Source: CAYNJY01 sp964397755 (GTDB lineage Bacteria; Patescibacteriota; Microgenomatia; UBA10105; UBA927). Taken from it: a stretch of DNA of 64,000 nt. The translations under genes and the position numbers were made by a program. The DNA lies in the NCBI GenBank assembly GCA_964397755.1, contig CAYNJY010000004.1, forward strand, positions 7,069-71,068, written 5' to 3'. This document shows positions 7,142 to 14,698 of this stretch, piece after piece (the first letter of the stretch is position 1; every line of letters begins with the position of its first letter). A model generated the notes under the pieces. That model was not told the DNA's origin. It ran no database searches and saw only the letters and a program-made list of their open reading frames with translations.

Positions 7142-7798
7142 TTACGGCGAGTTTTGTCTGCCTGCTTGGGCCGCAAGCTCTCCGATCGCTTGCACAACTT
7201 TCTCTGGATTTGGGACTCCAAGGAACTCAAAGTTCGGCAGTCCCCCTGCGGTCTGAACGTACACGTTGCCGTAGTTAAAAAGGGCCGAGAGAATGCCTCC
7301 TGACTTATAGGTGACATCCTGAATCTTTGTGAGTCGGGCTTCTGAAAATTCTTTATACAGAAGGTTGATGAAATCGACATCGACAACTCTGTGGTTTGTT
7401 ACAATGTAGATGTTAAAAAACCACCGGAGGAAACCAGTCAGTACAAGACCAAAAGTTGCGACGTACCAGAAGAGCGTCCCTATAACGATGTAACTCGACG
7501 GCAGCTTTACAGGGAGAAGGGAGAATTTCAGAAAAAAGGGGAAGAGAACTGATGGTGCAAATAAAAGGGTAAGGATAAGAACGGCACGTGGCACAAGGAA
7601 GATGACGTGCTGCCGAAGAAACAGAATTACTTCCTCCCCGCGCTCTTGCGTTTCAAACCGCACCCCCCCAGGGCTTACGGCGAAACAGGTGAGCGGCCCC
7701 ATGGGGATTCGTGCTCTTTGCACCTCAGCGGTCACACCCTGTTTTTCTTTCTTTGCAACTGGCTTCTCCCGACGTGATGAGTCAAAGAGTGTCGGCAT
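7142..7798 (-). CDS. PH-domain (bPH2/YdbT-like) membrane protein
   Basis: A 218-residue protein with two transmembrane helices at about 75-97 and 106-132, followed by a bacterial PH-like domain: FNIYIVTNHRVVDVDFINLL and TKIQDVTYKSGGILSALFNYG. The NHRV and DVTY...GNV pattern is characteristic of the YdbS/YdbT bPH2 family. The start at 7798 is used because upstream codons are not conserved-looking and no earlier start has support. The role is unknown, probably envelope-related given the SpoIID gene upstream. Confidence 0.85.
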   Translation of the reverse strand: MPTLFDSSRREKPVAKKEKQGVTAEVQRARIPMGPLTCFAVSPGGVRFETQERGEEVILFLRQHVIFLVPRAVLILTLLFAPSVLFPFFLKFSLLPVKLPSSYIVIGTLFWYVATFGLVLTGFLRWFFNIYIVTNHRVVDVDFINLLYKEFSEARLTKIQDVTYKSGGILSALFNYGNVYVQTAGGLPNFEFLGVPNPEKVVQAIGELAAQAGRQNSP

Positions 7799-7811
7799 CG
7801 AGCATATTGTA

Positions 7812-9539
7812 CTACTTCCGTTCAATATTAAAAAGGCTGTTGCGGATCGATATGTAGCCTGGCGCACGAAGATTAAAGACTTGCTTAAAATCAGCTCCTG
7901 AGATAGTAGCACCCCCTCGATTGGTCTGCAGAATCACGCTTTCGGTATATCCGCCGCTGTTGTATGTAACTGAAATGGACGAAACAGACGAATATGCGCC
8001 ACCGAGGCTGCTTGCCGCTTCGCGCATTTCGCTCATGGAATAGGGATTTCCTGAAGCACCGCCAATTGAGCAACTATTTATCGTTACCGGAAGTACCCTA
8101 CTCTTGTCACCGCCTTGAGTTAAGACCACCCAGGCATTGAGGATATCCGCAAATTCCTCTCCTGTAAGCCACGGATGAGACCGACCGCACTTCCCTGAGG
8201 AGTTATAGTAGTCGGCGGTGTACCATCCTTTGTAAAACCAAGGGCTGCCCGCAATCTTTTCGTACGCGCCGTTTGTCCAGCATCCCTGATTCCCACAGGT
8301 TGTGTCCCACCCCATGGTCGAAAGGTACCCTCCGGTTGTCGAGGAATAGTAGCCAACAACGTCCTCAAGAATCTGGCCGCGCGTCTCCTCCACCGCAGAC
8401 CGCCACTCTGCCGGAGGGCTATCAGCTTTTGATTTTGAAAACACCTGACATGCTTGCGTCGTACAAATCGTCAAACCGCCCGTTTTGTAGCGCCAAGCAT
8501 AGGTGCGAGCAGCCACGGCTTGCGCCTTGAGCGCTTCTTTCGGAAACGAGGAAGGCATCTCGGCAATCCCCATGAGGTAGAAGCTCTCAAACTCAAGGTT
8601 GCCGTAGCCAGAAACACTGATCGTGCCTCCGGTGTCCTTCTCCACCGGCTCTTTGCCGTAGTACGCGCGCAGAATATCCCGGTACCCCTGCCCACTCTCT
8701 GCCCTTCCTTTCGCGCCGTACTGACTCATGCCTTTTTTGTGCGTATAGGCGCCAAAGGAAAATCCTCCAAAAGCCGGCCGGAAGCCCGGATCGAATTCCG
8801 GCGAGGCGTTCGGGTCATCGGCAAGGGGAACATCACCCAAACTTGTGGTAAACGTGCCTGAGCGAGCATTTAAGATCGCCTGCTGCTGCGCGGTTAAGCT
8901 TGCGATGAAGCCAGATATTTTCGTTTGGTAGGCACGAGCCTCGCCAACGAGCTTTCGCACACTGACCGCTCGCCGGTCGGTTTCTTCCCTGAGGTACGCG
9001 AGCGTCCCTTTTTCTTTCTCAAGCACCCTCTTTTTGCCCTCAAGAGTATGCACCAGCACCGCAACCTGACTAATTGCCTTCTTGTCTTCGTTAATCACCG
9101 CTCTCTGGTAGGCAAACATCCGAACAACCGATCCGACATTCGTGCCACTGAGAAACGGCGTGAGGGAACTAAAAGAGGAGGTTTTCCGGTAGAGCTGTCC
9201 GATGCGCCGGCTCGCAAGGAGAAGGAGGTTTCCGAGTTCGCGTTCGCCTGTATCTATTGCAGCTGACTTCCGTGACACATCAGCCTCAATGATTTTAATG
9301 CGATTTTGGAACGCAGTGATGTCGGCCTCCATCTTGCGAAGCGCGTCTTCGTGTGGCTTTTTTGCAACCTCCATTTGGTTCCACGCTTCCTGACACTTCC
9401 CTATTTTCTGCCGACATTCATCAACGCCACTGCAAGTTGGGTCGCACGTCTGAGCAGATACCACCGGTACCAGCTTGAAACAGAATACCGCGTTGATACA
9501 GACACTAAAAATGGCGAGTCCAACTACGTTTTTTCGCAT
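7812..9539 (-). CDS. Secreted SpoIID/LytB-domain protein with coiled coil
   Basis: A 575-residue exported protein. The signal peptide (MRKNVVGLAIFSVCINAVF...VSAQ) is followed by a cysteine-containing start (CDPTCSGVDECRQKIGKC). A long coiled coil spans about 40-220. The SpoIID/LytB domain shows GAYTHKKGMSQYGAKGRAE, FYLMGIAEMPSSFPKEALKA and QAVAARTYAW, then YYSSTTGGYLSTM. SpoIID-type enzymes are lytic transglycosylases that cut denuded peptidoglycan. The coiled coil resembles the regulatory region of CwlO-type hydrolases. It is divergent from a pilin-like gene at 9618, so it could help open the wall for the pilus; this is inference. Confidence 0.9.
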   Translation of the reverse strand: MRKNVVGLAIFSVCINAVFCFKLVPVVSAQTCDPTCSGVDECRQKIGKCQEAWNQMEVAKKPHEDALRKMEADITAFQNRIKIIEADVSRKSAAIDTGERELGNLLLLASRRIGQLYRKTSSFSSLTPFLSGTNVGSVVRMFAYQRAVINEDKKAISQVAVLVHTLEGKKRVLEKEKGTLAYLREETDRRAVSVRKLVGEARAYQTKISGFIASLTAQQQAILNARSGTFTTSLGDVPLADDPNASPEFDPGFRPAFGGFSFGAYTHKKGMSQYGAKGRAESGQGYRDILRAYYGKEPVEKDTGGTISVSGYGNLEFESFYLMGIAEMPSSFPKEALKAQAVAARTYAWRYKTGGLTICTTQACQVFSKSKADSPPAEWRSAVEETRGQILEDVVGYYSSTTGGYLSTMGWDTTCGNQGCWTNGAYEKIAGSPWFYKGWYTADYYNSSGKCGRSHPWLTGEEFADILNAWVVLTQGGDKSRVLPVTINSCSIGGASGNPYSMSEMREAASSLGGAYSSVSSISVTYNSGGYTESVILQTNRGGATISGADFKQVFNLRAPGYISIRNSLFNIERK

Positions 9540-9605
9540 ATCCGGAATTACTTCATTGTATCATCGGAGGCTACTCTTGCGCTTCCTTTTCTATACCCCT
9601 TTTGC

Positions 9606-9611
9606 TACACT
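9606..9611 (+). promoter_or_regulatory. -10 box of a leaderless pilin-like gene
   Basis: TACACT ends exactly 7 nt before the GTG start at 9618, so the predicted first transcribed base is the start codon itself. There is no Shine-Dalgarno and no clear -35 at normal spacing. Confidence 0.55.
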
Positions 9612-9617
9612 ATTTCT

Positions 9618-10400
9618 GTGAAAGATCTACTCCGCATTCTAGCAATCTTTATACTCTCTTTTTGGGTGTTCATGCATCCCACAGGAGCAGGGGCGGCGAG
9701 TTGTGGTGATATCATCTTGTCTCTAGACCCGCCGGCACCCGCACAGAATCAAAACGTAGACGCAATTATCACCATTTCCAATAACGACAAACTGGAGCTC
9801 TACGTCGATGCTCGAAGTTCGACGAGCACATTGCGTCGTATAGTCCAAACGGTTCTTTCCCGAAAAGTAAAAACGATACAGGGGCCGGTCACCAATCTCC
9901 GCGTCCCAATGGGTACACTGAAAAAAAGCGACTACGTGATGTGGCTTGAACGGTCAACGCTCTTTGGGCCGCTGCGAGCTGACCCGAATGTCTGCTCCCA
10001 AACGTTCACAGTGTCTGAAACAGGTGGTCAGGTTAGCTCTGAAATACTCCGCAATGTCTGTCGGACCGTGTCAGAGAAAGACGGAAAGAAAAAAACATGT
10101 GAAGAGTGCTTCTTAAACCGTGGCGGCGCATGGACCGCGCTCGGCTGCATCGAGATAACACCGGACAAATTTATTCAAAAATTTCTCTCCTTCGGCGTGA
10201 GTGTCGGCGGGGGCATCGCGTTCCTCCTTGTTCTGTTCGGTGGCTTCCAGGTTCTCACGAGTGCCGGAAACCCGGAACGCTTGATCGCCGGGAAAGAGCT
10301 CGTCGGCGCAGCAATCTCCGGCCTTCTCCTTATCATCTTCTCGCTCTTTCTCCTCCGACTCGTTGGATTGACTATACTTGGGCTCCCCGGATTTGAGTAA
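9618..10400 (+). CDS. VirB2/TrbC-like pilin with N-terminal extracellular domain
   Basis: A 260-residue exported protein. A signal peptide (to about residue 27, ending GAGA) precedes a beta-rich domain of roughly 100 residues starting CGDIILSLDPPAPAQNQNV, then a cysteine cluster (CRTV, CEECFLNRGG, GCIEI). The C-terminal ~75 residues are a two-helix VirB2-like module: GGIAFLLVLFGGFQVLTSAG, then KELVGAAISGLLLIIF. The GTG at 9618 is chosen because it supplies a complete signal peptide. The extra domain could be an adhesive pilus-tip element. It is followed by a plain pilin 1 nt later. Confidence 0.78.
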   Translation: MKDLLRILAIFILSFWVFMHPTGAGAASCGDIILSLDPPAPAQNQNVDAIITISNNDKLELYVDARSSTSTLRRIVQTVLSRKVKTIQGPVTNLRVPMGTLKKSDYVMWLERSTLFGPLRADPNVCSQTFTVSETGGQVSSEILRNVCRTVSEKDGKKKTCEECFLNRGGAWTALGCIEITPDKFIQKFLSFGVSVGGGIAFLLVLFGGFQVLTSAGNPERLIAGKELVGAAISGLLLIIFSLFLLRLVGLTILGLPGFE

Positions 10401-10401
10401 C

Positions 10402-10755
10402 ATGGTATCTATGAAAAACCTCCTTGCTCAGGCACTGACTCTTCCGGATAACACCAAGCTCGTGTACCCAAACGAGTTTCAAGATTTCCAGACTCGCTTT
10501 CCATCTCTTGGGAGTATCCTGACCATGGCACTGCGATTTATCTTTGCCTTTGCCGGAATTGGGCTCCTCCTTATGATTCTCTCCTCTGGTTTTACACTCC
10601 TCACGAGCGGCGGGGACCCAAAAAAACTTGAGATGGGAAGAAACCGAATCACCAATGCGATTGTTGGGTTTGTGATTATTTTCGTCGCGTTTTGGCTGAC
10701 GCAACTTATGGGAATTATCTTTGGTATTGCCGAGATCGGTACAATCTTCAAGTAG
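10402..10755 (+). CDS. VirB2-like pilin
   Basis: A 117-residue protein with two hydrophobic helices around the family signature FTLLTSGGDPKKLEMGRNR and ITNAIVGFVIIFVAFW. The pattern SGGD-x-K-x-L...R-I-T-N/H-A-I-V-G recurs in six further genes at 19.8-22.0 kb. VirB2/TrbC proteins form the pilus of type IV secretion systems. The N-terminus (MVSMKNLLAQALTLPDNTKL) is short and lacks a long signal peptide. Confidence 0.8.
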   Translation: MVSMKNLLAQALTLPDNTKLVYPNEFQDFQTRFPSLGSILTMALRFIFAFAGIGLLLMILSSGFTLLTSGGDPKKLEMGRNRITNAIVGFVIIFVAFWLTQLMGIIFGIAEIGTIFK

Positions 10756-10757
10756 CG

Positions 10758-11459
10758 CTAAGTCCCGAATCGCCGCTGTCGCCTGAAAAACTCCGCAATT
10801 ACCTCATCAAGCTTCTCGGGGGTAAACTCCGGCATGTACCACGGAGGAAAAACAATTTCACTGTACTCGCTTTGCCAAAGAAGAAACCCGCTCAAACGCT
10901 GCTCGCCACCGGGACGAACGATGAGATCCGGATCGGGAATGCCTGCGGTGTCCAAGAGCGAAGAAAAGATTTGTTCGCTCAATTTGAAATTTGAAATTTG
11001 AAATTTGAAATTTCCGTGCAATCTTTGGATTGCACGGATGATCTCGTCTCTTCCGCCGTAGTTCAACGCAAACACTACCGTAATTTTTGTATTGTCCTTC
11101 GTTTGTTCAACCACCTTCTCAAGGGCATTTTTTATATCCGGCGCGAACTTTGATATATCGCCTATTGCCAACACGCGCACACCTTTCTCATGAAGCCTTT
11201 GCCAGCGCTTCTGTATGACGTGTCGAAAGAGGCGCATGACTCCCTCCACCTCCCTTTTGTCCCGCTGCCAATTCTCTGTTGACCAGGCCCAGAAGGTCAT
11301 GAACTTAACGCCCCGCTTGGCGGCATACTCAATGAGGGGTTCTAAAATTTTGTCCGTCACCCGCCGATGTCCTTCCAGAACCGGCAATCCCTGCTCCCGC
11401 GCCCACCGCCGATTGCCGTCCATGATGACGGCGATATGTTGAGGGATATTTTTTCCCAT
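10758..11459 (-). CDS. uppS: Isoprenyl transferase (undecaprenyl-diphosphate synthase)
   Basis: Condenses IPP units onto an allylic primer to make the C55 lipid carrier for cell-wall precursors. The 233-residue cis-prenyltransferase has MDGNRRWA at 13-20 (catalytic Asp), TFWAWSTENWQR, NYGGRDEI and RPGGEQRLSGFLLWQSEY at about 182-199; the usual text is RTSGEQRLSNF. It is the last gene of the mevalonate operon, 3 nt after mvaD, so it uses the IPP made by the same transcript. Residues 149-160 (GNFKFQISNFKL) are encoded by a degenerate heptamer-like repeat inserted where other members have a loop. Confidence 0.95.
   Translation of the reverse strand: MGKNIPQHIAVIMDGNRRWAREQGLPVLEGHRRVTDKILEPLIEYAAKRGVKFMTFWAWSTENWQRDKREVEGVMRLFRHVIQKRWQRLHEKGVRVLAIGDISKFAPDIKNALEKVVEQTKDNTKITVVFALNYGGRDEIIRAIQRLHGNFKFQISNFKLSEQIFSSLLDTAGIPDPDLIVRPGGEQRLSGFLLWQSEYSEIVFPPWYMPEFTPEKLDEVIAEFFRRQRRFGT
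10981..11013. repeat. In-frame degenerate repeat in uppS (AAATTTGAAATTTG type)
   Basis: Nearly pure AATTTGA units, encoding NFKFQISNFK on the minus strand. The same sequence and the same peptide appear inside the O-antigen ligase gene (43223-43255) and valS (58053-58090). Confidence 0.9.
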
Positions 11460-11462
11460 ATC

Positions 11463-12446
11463 TTAAAATAGATGCTCTGTCGCAAGCCGTGCTCCTCGCG
11501 CTGGTTTGTTCACAATAATCTGCTGTACTCCATTAACTTCGCGTACTCTTTCTAAAACTTTCGTTTCATCCTTCGCTTCGCAAATAAGATGAACATTAGG
11601 GCCTGCGTCGATGGTGAAATATACCGGTATTCCTTCTTTTCTCCAATCACCGGCCGCTTTCATAATTTTTTTGGTACCCTCGTTCCAGTACAGAAGAGGT
11701 GGATTCTGTGTTTGCATCACCTGATGCATAGAGAGCGCGTCTTCTTCAATTGCCGGACCGAGGGTAGACAAATTTTTTCCTTCTAATCCTTGCGTAACTC
11801 GTTTAATACGGTCTGGTAATTCCTGTAATCGTTTCTCAAAAAAAGGACTCGTGTGTATCCCATTGTGTCCGGCGGAAGACGAAACATCTTTTGCGTTATT
11901 TTCCACAATGACCAATATATCTCGCAGATCCCAGTGCGTTGAGGGAAAAAGCGAATACGCATACGAATCATCTGACGTTTCGCCTGTTTTCCACTCAACA
12001 AATCCATCGGGAATCGACCGGCACGCAGAACCGGATCCAACGCGAGCGAGAATTGTTAATTCTTTTTCAGAAAGTGTCAACCCTAATGCTGTAGTTGCAG
12101 CGACTGTGAGGGCGGCAAATCCAGACGCAGAGGATGCTGCACCCGAGGATTTCGGAAATGAATTTTTTGTTGCAACCCGGGCAAACAAGTTCTTCTCTAA
12201 TTTTTCTCGTATCACATCAAGCTGTCGAACTACTCGTGCAACTTCAGAATCACTGAATCCCCCCTTTTCAAGAAGATCAACCCTGTCCTTTAATAAATCT
12301 TTTGAAAATTCAACAGTTGTTGTCGTCGTCGAAGCACTAAGATTCATCGAAATGGAAGTATTATGGGGAAGCCGAAGTTTTGCATCTTTTCGACCCCAAT
12401 ATTTGATAAACGCAATGTTTGCCGGAGCGATTGCTGTGGTTCTCAT
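11463..12446 (-). CDS. mvaD: Diphosphomevalonate decarboxylase
   Basis: Converts mevalonate 5-diphosphate to IPP with ATP, the last step of the mevalonate route. The 327-residue GHMP-family protein shows APANIAFIKYWGRKD at the N-terminus (lysine and tryptophan of the substrate site), SSGAASSASGFAALT (phosphate loop), RVGSGSACRSIPDGF and TIDAGPNVHLIC with the catalytic aspartate. The family's GG after ACRS reads DG here, a small change. It overlaps the upstream kinase gene by 4 nt (ATGA-type), which shows translational coupling. Confidence 0.95.
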   Translation of the reverse strand: MRTTAIAPANIAFIKYWGRKDAKLRLPHNTSISMNLSASTTTTTVEFSKDLLKDRVDLLEKGGFSDSEVARVVRQLDVIREKLEKNLFARVATKNSFPKSSGAASSASGFAALTVAATTALGLTLSEKELTILARVGSGSACRSIPDGFVEWKTGETSDDSYAYSLFPSTHWDLRDILVIVENNAKDVSSSAGHNGIHTSPFFEKRLQELPDRIKRVTQGLEGKNLSTLGPAIEEDALSMHQVMQTQNPPLLYWNEGTKKIMKAAGDWRKEGIPVYFTIDAGPNVHLICEAKDETKVLERVREVNGVQQIIVNKPARGARLATEHLF

Positions 12447-13351
12447 AGTTCTATCCTCACCCCTTCTGCATTCGGACGGACATCTAGTGCCTGTCCGCCT
12501 GCTTGTTGTATTGCCTTGCTTATCTCTTCTCTCTTATCGCTTTTTGCAAGGGCAATCATGCAATCTCCGCCGCCTGCGCCAGAAAGTTTTGCCCCCCAAG
12601 CCCCGGCGCGCTTGGCAGCGCTGATTAAGTCCTCAAGCTTCTGTGTGCTGACACCCAGATCCCGCAAGTACTCCTGATTAAAATCCATAAGCTTCCCGAG
12701 CCGTTCCCAGTTTTGAGAAAGAAGCGCTTCTTTTCCGCTAGCCACAAGTTTTCCGACCCCTTGCATGATTCGATCTACTTTTTCCGGATATGCTTCTCTC
12801 TTTCTCCCAACGTCGCGCACAAGCTCAACAGTATCCGCTTTCACTCCTGTATAGCCAACAACAAGAGGAATGGTGCCTACCGCTAACGGCTCGGCGGTCT
12901 TCCTTGAACCCGTATAATATACTGTTCCTCCCCAGACTGCTGCTGCGACATCAAATCCAGAACCAACTCCTTGCACGGAAAGCACTGCTCTGTAGGACAA
13001 CTCAAAAAGCTCTCTTTGGCCAACTACTTTCTCATACAACATACTCAGAGCCTTGAGCGTTGCAACGGTCACTGCGGAAGAGGATCCAAAACCATAGCCG
13101 TTGAGCTGTCCTTGGGTCGTGATTCGAATGCCTCCATCTGTGCCCCATGCCTTCTTGGCAACGCCGATCGCCGCGTCGATGAACCGCGTATCATGTACCT
13201 GCGGCGAGTTAATGATACTTTTGTATCCTTTACTCTTTTCAACTGTCACTGAAAGCCTTTGATCAACCGCCGTCACAATGCACGGCTGTCCATAGACCAC
13301 CGCGTGTTCCCCCATGAGCAGTAATTTCCCTGGAGCGGAAACCTTAACCAT
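12443..13351 (-). CDS. Phosphomevalonate kinase (GHMP family)
   Basis: Phosphorylates mevalonate 5-phosphate in the cytosol. The 302-residue protein has APGKLLLMGEHAVVYGQP, the phosphate loop GYGFGSSSAVTVATL, GSGFDVAAAVWGGTVYY and GAKLSGAGGGDCMIAL. The GSGFDVAAA and SGAGGGDC forms are typical of phosphomevalonate kinase rather than mevalonate kinase, and the operon otherwise lacks that step. It overlaps both neighbours (8 nt and 4 nt). A second mevalonate kinase is the main alternative. Confidence 0.82.
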   Translation of the reverse strand: MVKVSAPGKLLLMGEHAVVYGQPCIVTAVDQRLSVTVEKSKGYKSIINSPQVHDTRFIDAAIGVAKKAWGTDGGIRITTQGQLNGYGFGSSSAVTVATLKALSMLYEKVVGQRELFELSYRAVLSVQGVGSGFDVAAAVWGGTVYYTGSRKTAEPLAVGTIPLVVGYTGVKADTVELVRDVGRKREAYPEKVDRIMQGVGKLVASGKEALLSQNWERLGKLMDFNQEYLRDLGVSTQKLEDLISAAKRAGAWGAKLSGAGGGDCMIALAKSDKREEISKAIQQAGGQALDVRPNAEGVRIEL

Positions 13352-14354
13352 ACAAATGTCTCAATCCGACCAATAATTTTTTTCGTTTCTGTTCCAGCCG
13401 TATCCCCTCTTCTCCTAATTGGATCTCTTGCAAAGTATATCCGTGAGGCCGACAGACGGCTTCTACAATTTTGCGCTGCCGATGGTAGCAGAGGAGAAAC
13501 CCTACCGGGCCGCTCCTGCCGCCCCCTCCGAGGATTTTGGCTGCACCTCCGGCCTTCTCAATTGAACGGATGAGAGGAATAACCCTCCGGCTCACCACGC
13601 CCATACCCTCGAGTGTTCGCAGGCCTTTACGGATAGCGCTCTTAAGTTTTTCTTCGTTCCCTTGTTTGAGCGCTGCTGTTACCCTTCTTACCTGCTCTTC
13701 ATTTTCATTAAACAATTTCTCCATTTTTGATTTTTGATATTTGACTTTTGCTTTTACGTACGCCACCATCTCTCCGGTTGTCTCCTTGGGTCTTCCGGTA
13801 TCAACGAGGAAAAAGTGGTCGAGCTCTGGCGGCAGTTTTATCGGCAGCTGCCAAAAACTTCGTAAAAATTCAAGTTCTTTCCGATACCAGAGAAACCCGC
13901 CGAAGGTTACCGCTGTATTATCTCCGCCGGACGGGTTGCCGTGCATTTTTTTCTCGACTTCATAGGCAAGCTGGTTGATGGCCACCGGGTTCCAGACTTT
14001 TTTTAGAAAATAGATGAGCGCTCCAACTGTCGCGACGGCCACTGCAGCCGAAGATCCCACGTGATATCCTGCCGGAATTTGAGATGAAACAGTAACTTTA
14101 AGCTTCGGCAAGCTCTCCAGCTTAAGGTGCTCGCGCACTTTCTCGACTGCATGCCGCACATAGTCCATCGACTCACTTGCTTCAATCAATAATGTGTTAC
14201 TTGTTGATGGGTGCTTGTCCCGAGTCTTTCCGGGGGAGTGGGTAATGGTTACAAAGAGCCGCAGGTTTACGGCGGCGATGAGGGCCGGCTTGCCGTAGAC
14301 CACCGCGTGTTCCCCCATTACATGAATTTTACCGGGAACGGAGACTGTTACCAT
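13344..14354 (-). CDS. Mevalonate kinase
   Basis: Phosphorylates mevalonate with ATP. The 336-residue GHMP kinase has VPGKIHVMGEHAVVYGKP, the loop GYHVGSSAAVAVATVGAL, NPSGGDNTAVTFGGFLWY (family NPSGxDNTV, with the catalytic aspartate) and KILGGGGRSGPVGFLL. A degenerate repeat at 13723-13755 encodes VKAKVKYQKSKMEKLF in a loop after the substrate site. The gene overlaps the next kinase by 8 nt. The tail after GIRLEQ (KRKKLLVGLRHLYG) looks like an extension created by that overlap. Confidence 0.88.
   Translation of the reverse strand: MVTVSVPGKIHVMGEHAVVYGKPALIAAVNLRLFVTITHSPGKTRDKHPSTSNTLLIEASESMDYVRHAVEKVREHLKLESLPKLKVTVSSQIPAGYHVGSSAAVAVATVGALIYFLKKVWNPVAINQLAYEVEKKMHGNPSGGDNTAVTFGGFLWYRKELEFLRSFWQLPIKLPPELDHFFLVDTGRPKETTGEMVAYVKAKVKYQKSKMEKLFNENEEQVRRVTAALKQGNEEKLKSAIRKGLRTLEGMGVVSRRVIPLIRSIEKAGGAAKILGGGGRSGPVGFLLCYHRQRKIVEAVCRPHGYTLQEIQLGEEGIRLEQKRKKLLVGLRHLYG
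13723..13755. repeat. In-frame degenerate repeat in the mevalonate kinase gene
   Basis: Units of TTTTTGA and TTTGACTTTTG type repeat inside the gene and encode a lysine-rich stretch. A related repeat of AACTTTTAACTTTTACC type lies in HMGR at 17991-18023. Confidence 0.75.
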
Positions 14355-14385
14355 ACAACAACTGCAAATTTTAAAGTTTGAATTT

Positions 14386-14691
14386 TTAAGTACCCAATGG
14401 TTTCACCTTTATCCCATACGGAATCACCCCGTCAGGGTCAGGGTGCGTGACGCGGCGGATAACTGTCACCACCTTCATCCCAATACGTGATTTTTCCTCG
14501 GTCGGGTCGACCAGTTGTGCCATGATGCGTCCTCCTCCGCTAAGCGCCACGATAACCACCGGGTACGGAGCTTGATCGCTAAATTCTGCCGGCGGTACGC
14601 GGACAATTGTCCACGAAATAATCTTCCCTTCCTTGCCGAGAAGGGCTGCTACTTTTTTCTGATTCCGCCAAATTTTGACCGGACTAAGCAT
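14386..14691 (-). CDS. DUF35 OB-fold protein lacking the zinc ribbon
   Basis: In archaea, DUF35 proteins bridge acetoacetyl-CoA thiolase and HMG-CoA synthase and channel the intermediate between them. This 101-residue version keeps the OB-fold part: GKIISWTIVRVPPAEFSDQA, PYPVVIVALSGGGRIMAQLV and GMKVVTVIRRV. It has no cysteine pairs at all, so the usual N-terminal rubredoxin-like zinc ribbon is absent. It sits 7 nt downstream of thiolase, exactly where such a partner is expected. The bridging role here is inference from order and similarity. Confidence 0.85.
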   Translation of the reverse strand: MLSPVKIWRNQKKVAALLGKEGKIISWTIVRVPPAEFSDQAPYPVVIVALSGGGRIMAQLVDPTEEKSRIGMKVVTVIRRVTHPDPDGVIPYGIKVKPLGT

Positions 14692-14698
14692 AGGGTAA

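Noticed and set aside
10981..11013. Possible CRISPR-like array from regular repeats
   Set aside because: Units are 7-12 nt without spacers, in frame inside a gene; no cas genes anywhere in the window.
11851..12624. Plus-strand frame opposite mvaD and the phosphomevalonate kinase gene
   Set aside because: Shadow of two well-supported overlapping genes.
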